A stretch of 64,000 nucleotides of DNA from Phoronis australis (lineage: Eukaryota > Phoronida > Phoronidae). Location: the NCBI GenBank assembly GCA_002633005.1, contig NMRA01000028.1:1052648-1116647 (forward strand), given 5' to 3'. Shown here piece by piece: positions 27,697 to 38,932 of this stretch; within the stretch, counting starts at the first letter, position 1; the number at the start of each line of letters is the position of its first letter. Both the position numbers and the translations under genes were made by a program. The notes beneath the pieces are model-generated. The model had not been told where the DNA came from. It searched no databases and was given only the letters and a program-made list of their open reading frames with translations.

Positions 27697-30600
27697 GTAA
27701 GGATCTTCTCGTCTTGACTTAGGTGTGCCTTTGTATGAAATGAAAGGAAGAATGTGTCTGTTTGCCTGCCTTCCAGTGTGCATGTGTACACTAATGAGAG
27801 AAACACCTTTTTGCTTTTTGGTTCCTTGTGGATGAGCTAGCCAATAGTTTTTGAATCACTTTATTCAAGTTGCTGTATTGCTATTATCCATGCAACTAGG
27901 AGACAAAAAATAATGGATTAACAATTTTTGTTTTGAATCCTTAGTCTTTTAGATTTTGGCCTTCAAATAGTTTTTAATATCATATAATTTTGCTAATTTA
28001 AAAAAAATATGTTTTTTGTCAAGAGTTCCCTTTATGTTCAACATTTTGCCTCCCCTTGGGGTGGTGTTTTGTATCATACTGTCCTGTCTAAGCTTATTTT
28101 ACTCTCCTTTGTTCTACCTTTATTAGTTACCTGTGTATTTTGTTTTCTTTTTGACACCCAACACTACGCTTCCACTGGTTCACCTCACCTTTGATGCTAT
28201 CTTCTCTCACTATTGACTGGTCCTAACAATTCACCATTCAGGAGCAAATAACAGGCTAGGCCCTCCAGGTGGTTTATACCCAAAAGACCGACCCTGCTTT
28301 CACGTTCTCTGAACATTGTTAGTGGATCAAATTTATAGCCAAACCTTTTTTACCTTTGTTGGTCAAAGAATAATTCGACATGACACGGGCCCTCAGAAGT
28401 TGTTGGCAATCGCTACACTCTTAGGGATTGTCTTGTTTCTATAACAAACGCTCCTAGCAATGTGTGTAATTTTAGGATTACAATGCAAAAATTTTTGCCA
28501 GATTAATAGACGACACCAACTCTGCCGTTTCTAAAAGGTCGGGTTTGTGTTACACCTGCAGGATTCTGTTTTGATAATTTTTTGAGTAATGGGATTAAAA
28601 TCTCCCACTGGCATCGTCATACATTTGTTGTGTTCATAGACAAAATGGTTTGAACCATCCCACATCTTTTCCATTGGCACATTTATGCGATAACTCTATG
28701 CTAATACAGGTGAAATGTACAGGAGTTGCGTGTCTTAAAATGGCTCTTCCCGAATATAAAATGGATACTGCCTACTGGAATCTCATCGGTCCCTGCATCA
28801 ACAAGTTGAGAGACTTGGTGAACTTATTACATCTTCAGACTGTCTAGTTAGGCTTCCCTTGGTCTATGAATAGCATTATGGGGCAGTGTGTTGAGATCAC
28901 CAATCTCTTCAAATCCTGCAATCCAACATTACTTACTGTTTTTATAGGTTCCTTCTTGCTATCAAGATGGAGATCAACATTTTATTGAATGATATGATAA
29001 AAAGCCTGCAGGTCAAAATCTTGACCCGAGAATCGAATTTTCAACTTAATCCACATAAGTTTATAGAACCTTGTTTTTAACCATGTACAAGTCGCAGTAA
29101 AACCACTGTTTTCCGTAAATTTTACTATAATGAAATGTCCTGGTAATGTGTGTGTGTGTTCAGGCTATAATATCTATACCAGTATGGTTGTGTAGATTGG
29201 TCAATATTTGTATTCAATACCAGTAGTAGGATGATCAGATTATCTTGAATGTCCTTGCCAACCAAAGTATATCACAGCTGATATCCTACCCACATATGTC
29301 ATGCGCTCTTACATGACACTGTCTGCTCATCCATCTGGCTGACAGTAGTCGTTAAAATAAATCGCTTCTATCTGATTGAATGGACTTGCTTTTGTTGAAA
29401 ATCTATGTATCATAAAGAAAGATGTGACATTTCCTCACTCCTCGTTTGTATTTATTTTTTTTTTGAACGATTTAGTTAGTTGTTCACTTTGGCAGGAACA
29501 TGATACATTGATATTCACGAACAGATGATGGGACAGTGAACCCAGATGTGATTTCCTGCAGTAGTAAGAATTAATGATCAATGGCACCATTAGTTCTGTT
29601 TATAGGTACTGTGCTATGAGGAATTATGCAGTCTCTTTTTGACAAACACTGAAGTTACCCTGCATGACACTATATTAAAAGACATTAAATTGTACATTAC
29701 TGTGGTGCATAAAGTATGGGTTTGTGTAGGAAACAACACCATAATGATCATTGCAAGGTTTAAAGTGTTAGAAATGAAGTTAGTTTCAAAGCACCTTTAC
29801 TGTTTGATGACCACATTTTGTTTGACGGAACCAATCAGTGGAGAGGGTTTGTTACAAATCTATGACTTTATGCTAAGGGTTGAGTTTATGGATGTCAGTT
29901 CTACTCATAACTCACTTGGAATTACTTTCATGACGCCATTCATAGCAGTTAGGCATGTGAAACTGTGTTAACTCAGCAAGGTGATTACTCAAATAAACCG
30001 CCAAAAACTGTCGTGGCTAATGTAATTATGAATTAACACATTAAAATTTGTGATTTCTCAACAGTAGATTGATGCAGATGTAATATGTGTTAAATTCTTT
30101 AATTTATGGAGATTCTCTCTCGCGTTGTGGCCCACTGCTTCTTGCCTAGTGCTTCCAAGCATTAATTTTTATTAGTGATCCACTTTTGAATCGTAATGAT
30201 TTTACTTTGGTATGTTTTCTTTTTGCTTTGTTCCAACAGTTACATGTTTTTCTTTATTGATTTCACGTTGTCATTGTCAGGAAATAAGGTGAATTGGTTA
30301 TGAATGATTTACCGATTTCTAGTAATGATTCACACTATATTGATTAGTGTATAGTGACTTTGTGTACTATTTGGGCCTGTTGCATCTTGTTCAGCCAATG
30401 TTCCCTAGCTGAAATAAACATCTGAGAGCTGCCAATTGCAGCTAGTCTCATGTTACACAGCCATAACTTTGAAATTCCCAAATGAACAAGAAGGACCATG
30501 TGTGCATTTGTTTTGACTTGCCTTTTAGTGCAACAATTCAAATTCTTAAAATAAGTAATTCTTTACTTATTTAGCACACGATAGGGCACATGAGTGCAAT

Positions 30601-30797
30601 TCTATTAAATTGTGAATTAATTTCTTCACAAAAATTGAAAGTTAGAAAATTTTAATGTATCACAAGCATGGTTTGTATTGTGTAGATGTCAGAAAGCAAC
30701 ATTTGGGAAGGTTACCATTACTTGCTACAAAGCAACCAGCCTTTGAAATATGAAAATTGCAGTTTTGTCAATTCTTTTTTTGTGAAATAAGCGGACA

Positions 30798-30974
30798 AAT
30801 TTTATTGTGCTGAGAATATTGTAGAATTCAGTTTCAGAAACATTAAGTCCAATGTAAATTTTATTGTGCTGAGAATATTGTAGAATTCAATTTCAGAAAC
30901 ATTAAGTCCAATGTAAATTTTATTGTGCTGAGAATATTGTAGAATTCAATTTCAGAAACATTAAGTCCAATGTA
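30798..30974. repeat. Minisatellite, 59-bp unit x 3
   Basis: Three head-to-tail copies containing TTTATTGTGCTGAGAATATT and AACATTAAGTCCAATGTA, nearly identical (one A/G difference visible), so recent. Confidence 0.92.
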
Positions 30975-31079
30975 AATTTAATGATGATGATATGCGTAAT
31001 GAAATATTTATTAGAAACCTCAACTTTGCATGGAGTTTGATTCAAACCTTCTTGACACTTCTCTGGTTAGGTATTGGTT

Positions 31080-31289
31080 GTTGGTTTTATACAACAAATT
31101 CACCTGGACATAGCTTGGGCAAAGTGTTGGTTTTATACAACAAATTCACCAGGACATAGCTTGGGCAAAGTGTTGGTTTTATACAACAAATTCACCAGGA
31201 CATAGCTTGGGCAAAGTGTTGGTTTTATACAACAAATTCACCTGGACATAGCTTGGGCAAAGTGTTGGTTTCATACAACAAATTCACCA
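31080..31289. repeat. Minisatellite, 46-bp unit x about 4.6
   Basis: Copies of a unit containing GTTGGTTTTATACAACAAAT and GGACATAGCTTGGGCAAAGT. Copies differ at one position (CACCTGG or CACCAGG); the last is partial with TTTCATAC. Confidence 0.92.
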
Positions 31290-31989
31290 ATACCCTTCTT
31301 CCTTGTGTGGTCTGTGTTGTATATGTACAAAGCCAGGGTTGCTATAAACTTGCCCTCTGGTGCCGATTTGAGGACAGGCAGTTCTTAGTCTTCATACATT
31401 CACATTAAATTTTAAGTACCAGTTCGCCAGTAAAACTACATTCGGATTATTTTACATTTGATTTCAAGGAGTATGGTAATGAGCTCTCTGTCTATTTTGT
31501 CATGTTCACCCTGTGCAATATGGTGATAATTAGGAAAGTTATGGGCGGGCTGTCTTGTGGAGCTAAAGGATATCCCATGACATAGGTTACATTTCAAGTT
31601 GACTGGCTAGGCAAAATAAACTAAATCTGATCTATGGGGCACTTCACTCAATCCTGCAGTTAATGTCTGTGGCTGTCTGCTGGAATGTACTGTGTTTATT
31701 TTTCACTGTTCAATTTGTAAATGGTTTTGGACATTGGGTGCCCTGTTGTGACTGGTAGTCCCTAATGGAACACCATTAAAGGGTTGTGGAGAGTCTTATT
31801 TGTTGAAATGTTGCTTGGTTAAAATGGAGGCTGTCAATTTACTACAATTAGAATTAGAATTAGACTTCAGATTATGTTTGGTTTCACAGTTGACATGTTT
31901 CTGCTTGAGAAGTTTTGGAAGAACATTTGCCAATTTCAGTGATAATATTTATAGTATTCAGAAATATGTAAATTTTCACTATTTAATTT

Positions 31990-32170
31990 GTAATTACAAC
32001 AATGACAATGGCAGTGGAAATGGCAATAGCAACAATAACCATAATAATTGTGTCATATAAATTAGTAACATAGTAATGGCTATAAAACAAAAGTAATATA
32101 AATAGTAAAAGTAATGACATTAAAAAATCAAGTAGTAATGGAACTAGTAATGAATTTTCAAATACATAAA
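31990..32170. repeat. Trinucleotide-like AAT/AGT/AAC-rich tract
   Basis: Interrupted runs such as AGCAACAATAACCATAATAA and AGTAATGGAACTAGTAATGA; low-complexity DNA, not a gene. Confidence 0.6.
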
Positions 32171-32548
32171 GACTGGTGATAGTAAAATAAACATCATTAT
32201 AAATCGGTTTTAAACAAGCTGTAAGGGTTGCCTGGTAAGAGCAGCTGCGTTAATATTTCTAATATTTCTATTAACATCCCTTCCCATTAATACCACAACT
32301 CCAGTTTTGTGGAGTTTCTGCTAGTGTGGAAGCATAACTCCTTGACTAAACAGCCATTGCAACTGTTATGCTGAAGGTCGTGACCTGCAATATTGTGATA
32401 CAGTAATGCCATATAGTGTTTAATCCCGAGAGCTAGCGTTAACTCTAAAATTGCTCCTTGAATTATTGAGAAAAGTAAGCAGATTCGGATTCCGCTATTG
32501 GGGAATTGACATCAAAGTTTGTCCTTGTTAGCTTATGTACATGTTTTC

Positions 32549-32656
32549 GTGTAAAACCTGTGACCAGACATTTTTGTGTAAAACCTGTGACCAGAAATTT
32601 TTGTGTAAAACCTGTGACCAGACATTTTTGTGTAAAACCTGTGACCAGACAATTTT
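32549..32656. repeat. Minisatellite, 27-bp unit x 4
   Basis: Four copies of a unit containing GTGTAAAACCTGTGACCAGA followed by a T run. Because 27 is a multiple of three, it stays open on both strands and yields false CKTCDQTFL repeats that look like zinc knuckles. Confidence 0.92.
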
Positions 32657-33337
32657 GCTGCAAACTGAAACTGTAGAATATTCTGACTGTGGCAGTGTTT
32701 TAACTTTGTCTTGTAAAAGCCCTTAATTGAGTTGTCCAACCTGCTTCTACCAGCTGTAGTCCCAGATTATCTGCAGTGATAATCAGCAATCAGTTAAGGT
32801 CAACTGCTTCTGATGGATCTTCATGTGTGACTGTATGTGGTGTAAGGGATATGATTGGTTGATTGTCCATGAAGATGGTATCTGGAAGGTTCTTGTTGAC
32901 ATGTTAACTGGCTGGTAATTGATGGTGCAACTGTTTTCACTATTTTCACTTGTAATTTCTTTTCTGGTTCTTTATTTGAAAGTGCTGTTGGGGTATATGA
33001 AATAAGTGGGCTGTATTTGTTGTCTGAAACTTACGTTCTTCTTACCTGGTGTGTCACAATGGTTTATCCTTTGAAGTATTTCACTCCTTGGCCACAGCAT
33101 TTGTTTGGGAACAAAATCCCGAGAGCTGTCTCTACACATTATGTCTATTGTTGACTTGGTTATCTTATTTAAAATTACATCGAAAATCAAATAAAGCTTA
33201 GTCGAATTGTTGCATGACCTTATCCATTCTTAACTTTCCTTAACATTTCAAATGCAACATTGTCCAAAAAAATAATTGGATCATTTTTTTGTTGAATGTG
33301 CTGCCCTGCATGCTAAATAGTTAACTAATTTTGACAG

Positions 33338-33518
33338 GCAACCCGCGACTCACGGGAACAGGCACTGTGGACGTACGTGTTCTGGACGTGAACGATCATT
33401 CCCCAGTCTTCCAACAGATGTCCTATTTGGGACAGGTCCCAGAGAACTCGGTCGCTGGTACCCAGGTGCTAATTGTCCGGGCAACAGATGGCGATGTTGG
33501 AGCCAATGCTGAAATACG
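33338..33518 (+). CDS. FAT4: FAT4-like exon 7: cadherin repeat boundary
   Basis: Acceptor TTGACAG, phase 1 in, phase 2 out (GTAAGC at 33519). NPRLTGTGTVDVRVLDVNDH closes one repeat; the next starts MSYLGQVPENSVAGTQV and carries ATDGDVGANAEIR. Confidence 0.92.
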
Positions 33519-34910
33519 GTAAGCGGGTTTTGTGCAAAATCTATGAATTTTCTTGGGTTTGAAAAAGAAACATTTGTGGTTCTCATTATTTGAGCTGGTG
33601 TCTAATTTTGTAGAAATAATGATAGAATGTGGTTATTGATGATTTGAAAGGAATAAAAATGAAATTATAAATTTCTAACCTATGCAAACGAAAACACTTT
33701 CTTAAGTAATTGTTACATCTCTTAAAAATTGTGTAAATTCTGTCATTTTTGGCCAGGTTTCGATGCTCAAATTTGAGGTGTCCACCATTTACTATAAATA
33801 TTGAAGTATGTGGAGTATGTTTGTTGCTGCATGGCGTAGGACAAACGCTTTGTCTGTGACAGTGAAGCATATCCATTTTATTACAACTATACAGACAAAT
33901 GTAGTTTCATGCTGTTTTATTTCATTTCATTTTATTTTTTACGAATTTTACGTTTCAATGGCAAGCAACAACACTCTAACACAAATTTTGAGTGTGGCGA
34001 TGCTGGTAGTCGAAAACTATGATTCAGTCCAACATCTGGTTAACATTAGGGATGTTGCCAATACCCATGGTAAACTATATTTCTTGAGTTATGGTAGAAA
34101 TATTTACTTTGTTGTGTGTCCCCAGAATACCTTCTGTTGAAGTATGTGGCCACATCCTTGGAAAAATGGGCAAAAATACATTCTCATTGCGGTTATTCTA
34201 AGCATCAGCACTGCCGGGGATTCTGAGCATCTGCGCTGACCATGATAGTCATTGGTGGTTGTAACTCGAGAGCACCATTTGCGGTCAAGTCTTTCACTTA
34301 GTTTTCGTGGAAGTTCACCATCAATTTTGATGACTTGACCGTTGAGCACGTGGCGACCAGGCTTTGTGCTTTTAAAGAATGGCCTTAGTCAGTCTTGCTG
34401 CACTTTCTAGACGAATTTGATTGATGCGGCAAAATGTGCACTTGCGATAAACAGTTGGCCAAACAGAGAACAGAAACCATTATTGGACCATTGAAATGGC
34501 TGCAGTTAGTTTCTCTCAGTGTCTGTGTTTATTTTGCGGTCTTTGTTCTATGGATTGTTTGGAATATGAAATCCACTTAGAGGACCCAAGAATTTGTAAT
34601 GTTGTTCTAGTTGATGCCTGTTATTGTGTTATAGTTGGTTAGAGCAGGCTTTAGAATACCTTTAAACTATAACTCATGTGGGTTATGTTAGAATCTAATA
34701 ACAGATCTAATTTATTTCCATTGGCACTGGTAATTCTTTCATTCACTTTCTGCAAAATGTTCTGAGAAAGCCAACTTGAAAAATGATTTATTTTTCAGTT
34801 AGTATGGCGCTGATCACTTGAGAAATTCTCTGTGTGTGAATTTAAATATATCCAGTCATGGATTATGCTTAGTACAACAAAACTTTATATTGGACATCTT
34901 CTGTTTACAG
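33519..34910 (+). other. Intron 7
   Basis: 1392 bp, AT-rich; nothing recognisable in it. Confidence 0.7.
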
Positions 34911-35164
34911 TTATCACCTTGACAACAACGCAGGTGGTCGTTTTGCCATCGATGCTGCTTCTGGTAAAATTGTCACCAGCAACGTGGCTCTGGACCGGGA
35001 ACGCGAGGATCAATACTCCCTGGTGGTGGTGGCCACAGATGGCGCCAGTAGCCCTCGTCAGGCCACTGCACATGTCACTGTTCGTGTACTGGACGCTAAT
35101 GATAATCAGCCGGTGTTCCAGAAGTCCAGCTATGATGTCTACATCAGGGATAGCACCAACAGTG
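34911..35164 (+). CDS. FAT4: FAT4-like exon 8: cadherin repeat
   Basis: Acceptor TTTACAG, phase 2 in, phase 1 out (GTGAGT at 35165). [19 protein letters not shown] ... LDRERE ... [11 protein letters not shown] completes a repeat; [15 protein letters not shown] starts the next. Confidence 0.93.
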
Positions 35165-35749
35165 GTGAGTCATCTAGCACTGGCTATTGCCAAAGTGTAT
35201 TTGCAACACTCTAAGGTGGAACAGTGCATTCTTCAAGACTTCTCAAGAAAAACAAATAGAAAGAAAAATTCTCTTTCTAGCATAGTGAAATTCTGAACAT
35301 TTTCCACAATGCCAAACTTTTGAAAAATGGACTAATGGCAGTTTAGGCAATTGCTTGTGTCTTGATGGGAAGAAAGTTTATCTACTGTTAACCATGTTCT
35401 GCTCTTGTCGTCATACTCTTGGGCGTGTGTCTATATTGTGTGTAAAAAATTCATAGTTTAAAATTATGTTGCTCACATAGACTTGTAAAATGTTCTGGTT
35501 TATCTAGTAGGTAAAGTTTGTATGTTTGTTGACTTGATGCGCTATACTAATATAGAGCACTTACCCAGTTCCCTGTATTGTATGCAATACAAATACCTAA
35601 TCATATATTTAATGTTCCGGGTTTCTAAATTGATGTTGTAAGAGCACGGCTGCCTGTGATGGTTACAAAATTGACAAGTTTCAGCCAGGTATCTGCTGTG
35701 CCACAAAAATGATATCTTAGTTGAACTTTTCTATCGTCCACTTTTCCAG
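35165..35749 (+). other. Intron 8
   Basis: 585 bp, nothing recognisable. Confidence 0.75.
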
Positions 35750-37364
35750 GTGAGTTCATAGCTGGCGTGACCGCCATTGACCAGGACATCGGTGTGAATG
35801 GACGCATCGTTTACTCCCTGATGACGTACAGAAATTCGTTTCGCATCCATCAGTCAACAGGTGTCATCACTGCTGCTCAAACTTTGACCTCATCCACTCA
35901 GTCTGAGTATCTTGTCAAGGTGAAGGCTTCTGACCAGGCTCAGAACCCCATGTTTAATGAAACTACAGTTGCAGTAAGGTTCATTGTTGGCGTGTCACGT
36001 AATCAATTTCCAACTTGGTCGACTACCAGTGAACGTTTCACTGTTGCCGAGGGCAGCACCAACAATCAATTGACGACCGTGCGAGCGAGCTCACCTGCTG
36101 GTCGTAGCATCACGTATCACATTGCAGGCGGGAATCTCGGCTCCTCGTTCGACATCACTGCAGAAGGTGTGGTTCGTCTTGTGAAAGCTTTAGATTACGA
36201 GGAAACTTCTAGTATTGATTTGTGGATTGAGGCACGTGACAGTGGCAATCCATCACTGTCTTCATTCCTCCGTCTATCAATCACTGTTGAGGACTTGAAT
36301 GATAACCCGCCCATTTTCACTGAGAGCTGCTATGTGGCAACAGTTCTGGAAAATGCCAGATATCCACATGAGGTGAAGAAGGTCAAGGCTAACGATGCTG
36401 ACTCGGGTGCCAACGGTCGAGTGGGTTACAGTATCACTAGCGGCAATGTTGGGGATGTATTCACCATTGACTCAATATCTGGTGAGGTGACTGTAGCAAT
36501 GAACAAGGTGCTGGATCGGGAAACCCTGGCTAGCTATTCGCTCATCATAATAGGTGTCGATCAAGGAACCCCTTCCAGATCTGGTCAAACTAAACTAGAC
36601 ATAACCATCGGGGATGTGAATGATAAGGAACCTATGTTCACTAGCCTTCTGGATGCAGCCGTAGCCGAAGACTCTGTCATTGGCACGTTTGTCATCCAGG
36701 TGAGAACAACAGATAAAGACATTGGGGACAATGCACGTCCACAGTACACTCTGGTTGATCCCAGTGGTACATTCGTCATCAATCGCGACACGGGTGTGGT
36801 TACCGTAAACCAGCATCTCGACCGTGAATCCCACAGTCAGTACCAGCTGCGTGTCAAGTGTACTGATGGAACCTTCTTAATCCAGACTGGACTGACCATC
36901 TACGTACTGGATGTCAATGATGAAGCTCCCACATTCAATGTCTCTTTGGTCACATTCAACTTCAAGGAGAACACAGGTGCCAATCAAAAAGTGAGTTTTG
37001 TTGGTGACCTTGTGGCTGTGGACAACGATGACAGACGTCTTCCAAATTCTGAAATCTCTTACACTTTGAAGTATCCGTCAGACAAGTTCAGTCTGAAAAC
37101 GTTAAATGGTCGCGGGCAGATATTCACGAAGAAGATTGTACGGTATACGCCCCCAATTGATGGTCGAGTTTCCCCCAGCAATCGTCACAGTTTGATTGTA
37201 ATTGCACGGGATAGTGGGATTCCGTCTCTGTCTTCAGAAGTGTCGGTCATGGTTAACGTTGTTGATGCCAATGATAATCCTCCTGTGTTTGACAAGACAC
37301 TGTACTCATCACCTGTACCTGTGAACTTTGCTGTTGGAAGGAGCATCATACAGGTGTCTGCAAG
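35750..37364 (+). CDS. FAT4: FAT4-like exon 9: five cadherin repeats
   Basis: Acceptor TTTTCCAG at 35742-35749, phase 1 in, phase 2 out (GTGGGT at 37365). Residues about 1420-1958. The first repeat ends in a linker with no DxND motif (VGVSRNQFPTW, about 35985-36020). The next repeats close with DLNDNPPIF, DVNDKEPMF, DVNDEAPTF and DANDNPPVF; a further repeat starts KTLYSSPVPVNFAVG, whose usual glutamate (xEN) is replaced by VN. Length and motifs are typical of a multi-repeat Fat exon. Confidence 0.94.
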
Positions 37365-37633
37365 GTGGGTAATTACAGAAAGGCTTTATTAAGTACATTT
37401 GTTCTCTGATGTCTTGGAATAGTACACTACTGTCAGTGGTACTTTCGTTTTATTAGGAGTTTAAAGTATATGAAATAGATGGCAATCTTCATAATAATTA
37501 TGTCAAACATATTTTTATAAAATGCCTTTACCAAGGATAGCTTTATCAATTCAGAAAATAAGGCAACAAGAGGCTGCATAATGTTAGTGTACTTTTGTTG
37601 GAACTGTTTCAAATGGCATACTATTATTTTCAG

Positions 37634-37728
37634 AGATGACATTGATTTTGGTCTCAATGCTGAGGTGGAGTATGCAATGGCTAGTGGGGGTAACGGCTCA
37701 TCTCTGTTTGATATCAACCCAGCCACAG
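37634..37728 (+). CDS. FAT4: FAT4-like exon 10: small cadherin exon
   Basis: 95 bp; acceptor TTTTCAG, phase 2 in, phase 1 out (GTAGGT at 37729). Joins as SARDDIDFGLNAEVEYAMAS ... FDINPATG, the centre of a cadherin repeat. The 269-bp intron before it (37365-37633) shows nothing. Confidence 0.9.
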
Positions 37729-37916
37729 GTAGGTCGTACAATGAGGTCACAGCCAGTTCAGAGGTCACTTGGGCGGGGGCAGTAAATAATAATCCTTATC
37801 CTTGTCACTTACTTAAGTCCACTTCTTGGGAAATGAAGAAATATGCAAATTAAGCTCGTCAAAGCGAACTTGAACATTCCCTTGCCATGGCTGTGTCAGT
37901 TTTAATGTACACTTAG

Positions 37917-38254
37917 AATTTAGAGATATGTCCAACATGGAATTGAGAGATATGTTTACGATAGAAGTAAGAGATATTTTTACCATATAATTGAGAGATA
38001 TGTTTACGATAGAAGTAAGAGATATTTTTACAATATAATTGAGAGATATGTCTACCACAGAAGTAAGAGAATTTTTTACCATATAATTGAGAGATGTGTT
38101 CACCATAGAAGTAAGAGATATTTTACCATATAATTGAGAGATATGTTTACCATAGAAGTAAGAGATATTTTTACTATATAATTGAGAGATATGTCTACCA
38201 TAGAAGTAAGAGATATTTTTACCATATAATTGAGAGATATGTTTACCATAGAAG
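37917..38254. repeat. Minisatellite, 48-bp unit x about 7
   Basis: Alternating GAAGTAAGAGATATTTTTAC and AATTGAGAGATATGT blocks; each half carries AGAGATAT, suggesting growth from a 24-bp ancestor. Copies diverge by substitutions and small indels. Long minus-strand ORFs here (ISLTSMVNISLNYMVK) are by-products of the repeat. Confidence 0.9.
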
Positions 38255-38370
38255 TGTAGCAGCTTAATTTTAGAATGGCTGAACCACTCAATAATTTTTT
38301 TGAGTTTTTGTTCTCTTAATGCCCCTGTTGGAAGTAAAATCCTAGCAGGATTTTATGTAGATTGGCCCAT

Positions 38371-38765
38371 CCAATGAAACGCCCATGAGCGTTTATTTGG
38401 TATGGGCTTTTATTTGGTGTTATAACTTCTGATGGCAAGTGTTCAGATAGTGAGGCGTTTATTCGGAAAATTTTTTCTTTATAGCCCACTCAGCATCAAC
38501 TTTTAGTCACAAATTCAGTTTTGTGGAGCATTTATCATTTATAAAAACGAACAAAGTGTTGACGAACTGTGCATTTATTAACATATACAGTTTTAAGTAA
38601 AAATGTCAAAGCCAGGAGACCTCTTAATCTAGGCATTTGTGTAGCCAAAACTATGACTTTCCATTTGCACACCCCCCTTTCCCGAATAAATGCCCAGGCG
38701 TTTATATGGTGTTAGTAAAATGCCGGAAAATGTTTGTTTTCCGAATACACGCCCATGGGCGGATA
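38371..38765. mobile_element. Foldback/MITE-like element rich in GCGTTTATTYGG
   Basis: GGCGTTTATTCGGAAAA (38454-38470) is matched in reverse by TTTTCCGAATACACGCC (38737-38753), and GCGTTTATTTGG (38389-38400) by CCGAATAAATGC (about 38681-38692). The motif GCCCATGRGCG, itself nearly palindromic, appears at both ends. Non-coding. Exact ends and target duplication not resolved. Confidence 0.6.
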
Positions 38766-38932
38766 ATGAAGGTATGATGGGAGACTTACTGACACAAAAT
38801 CTGTTGGAGGTTTTGTGTGAAGTCATGCCAAATATTTTTTGGTTTTGTAGCATGTCAGAGTTACTCTTTTTGTGGAACAAAAGTTAACTTTTTGTGTTAC
38901 AGTTCCTTCTAAAGCTTGTTTTGATATTCCAG

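Larger units (their letters stand above)
27697..33337 (+). other. Intron 6, 5.6 kb, with three minisatellites
   Basis: AT-rich intron holding tandem repeats of 59 bp (30798-30974), 46 bp (31080-31289) and 27 bp (32549-32656), and a simple AAT/AGT-rich tract at about 31990-32170. No exon-like segment seen. Confidence 0.75.
37729..38932 (+). other. Intron 10, minisatellite and foldback element
   Basis: 1204 bp, mostly a 48-bp minisatellite (37917-38254) and a foldback-type element (38371-38765). A second in-frame acceptor lies 30 bp before the chosen one. Confidence 0.75.

Noticed and set aside
30798-31289. Possible CRISPR-like repeat arrays
   Set aside because: Repeats are directly adjacent with no unique spacers, and the DNA is animal.
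32535-32726. ORF with repeated CKTCDQTFL resembling a zinc-ribbon protein
   Set aside because: It is entirely produced by a 27-bp minisatellite in an intron, and the opposite strand is open for the same reason.
37813-38291. Minus-strand ORFs rich in NISLNYMVKISLTSM repeats
   Set aside because: Translation of the 48-bp minisatellite; no start context, no coding signature.
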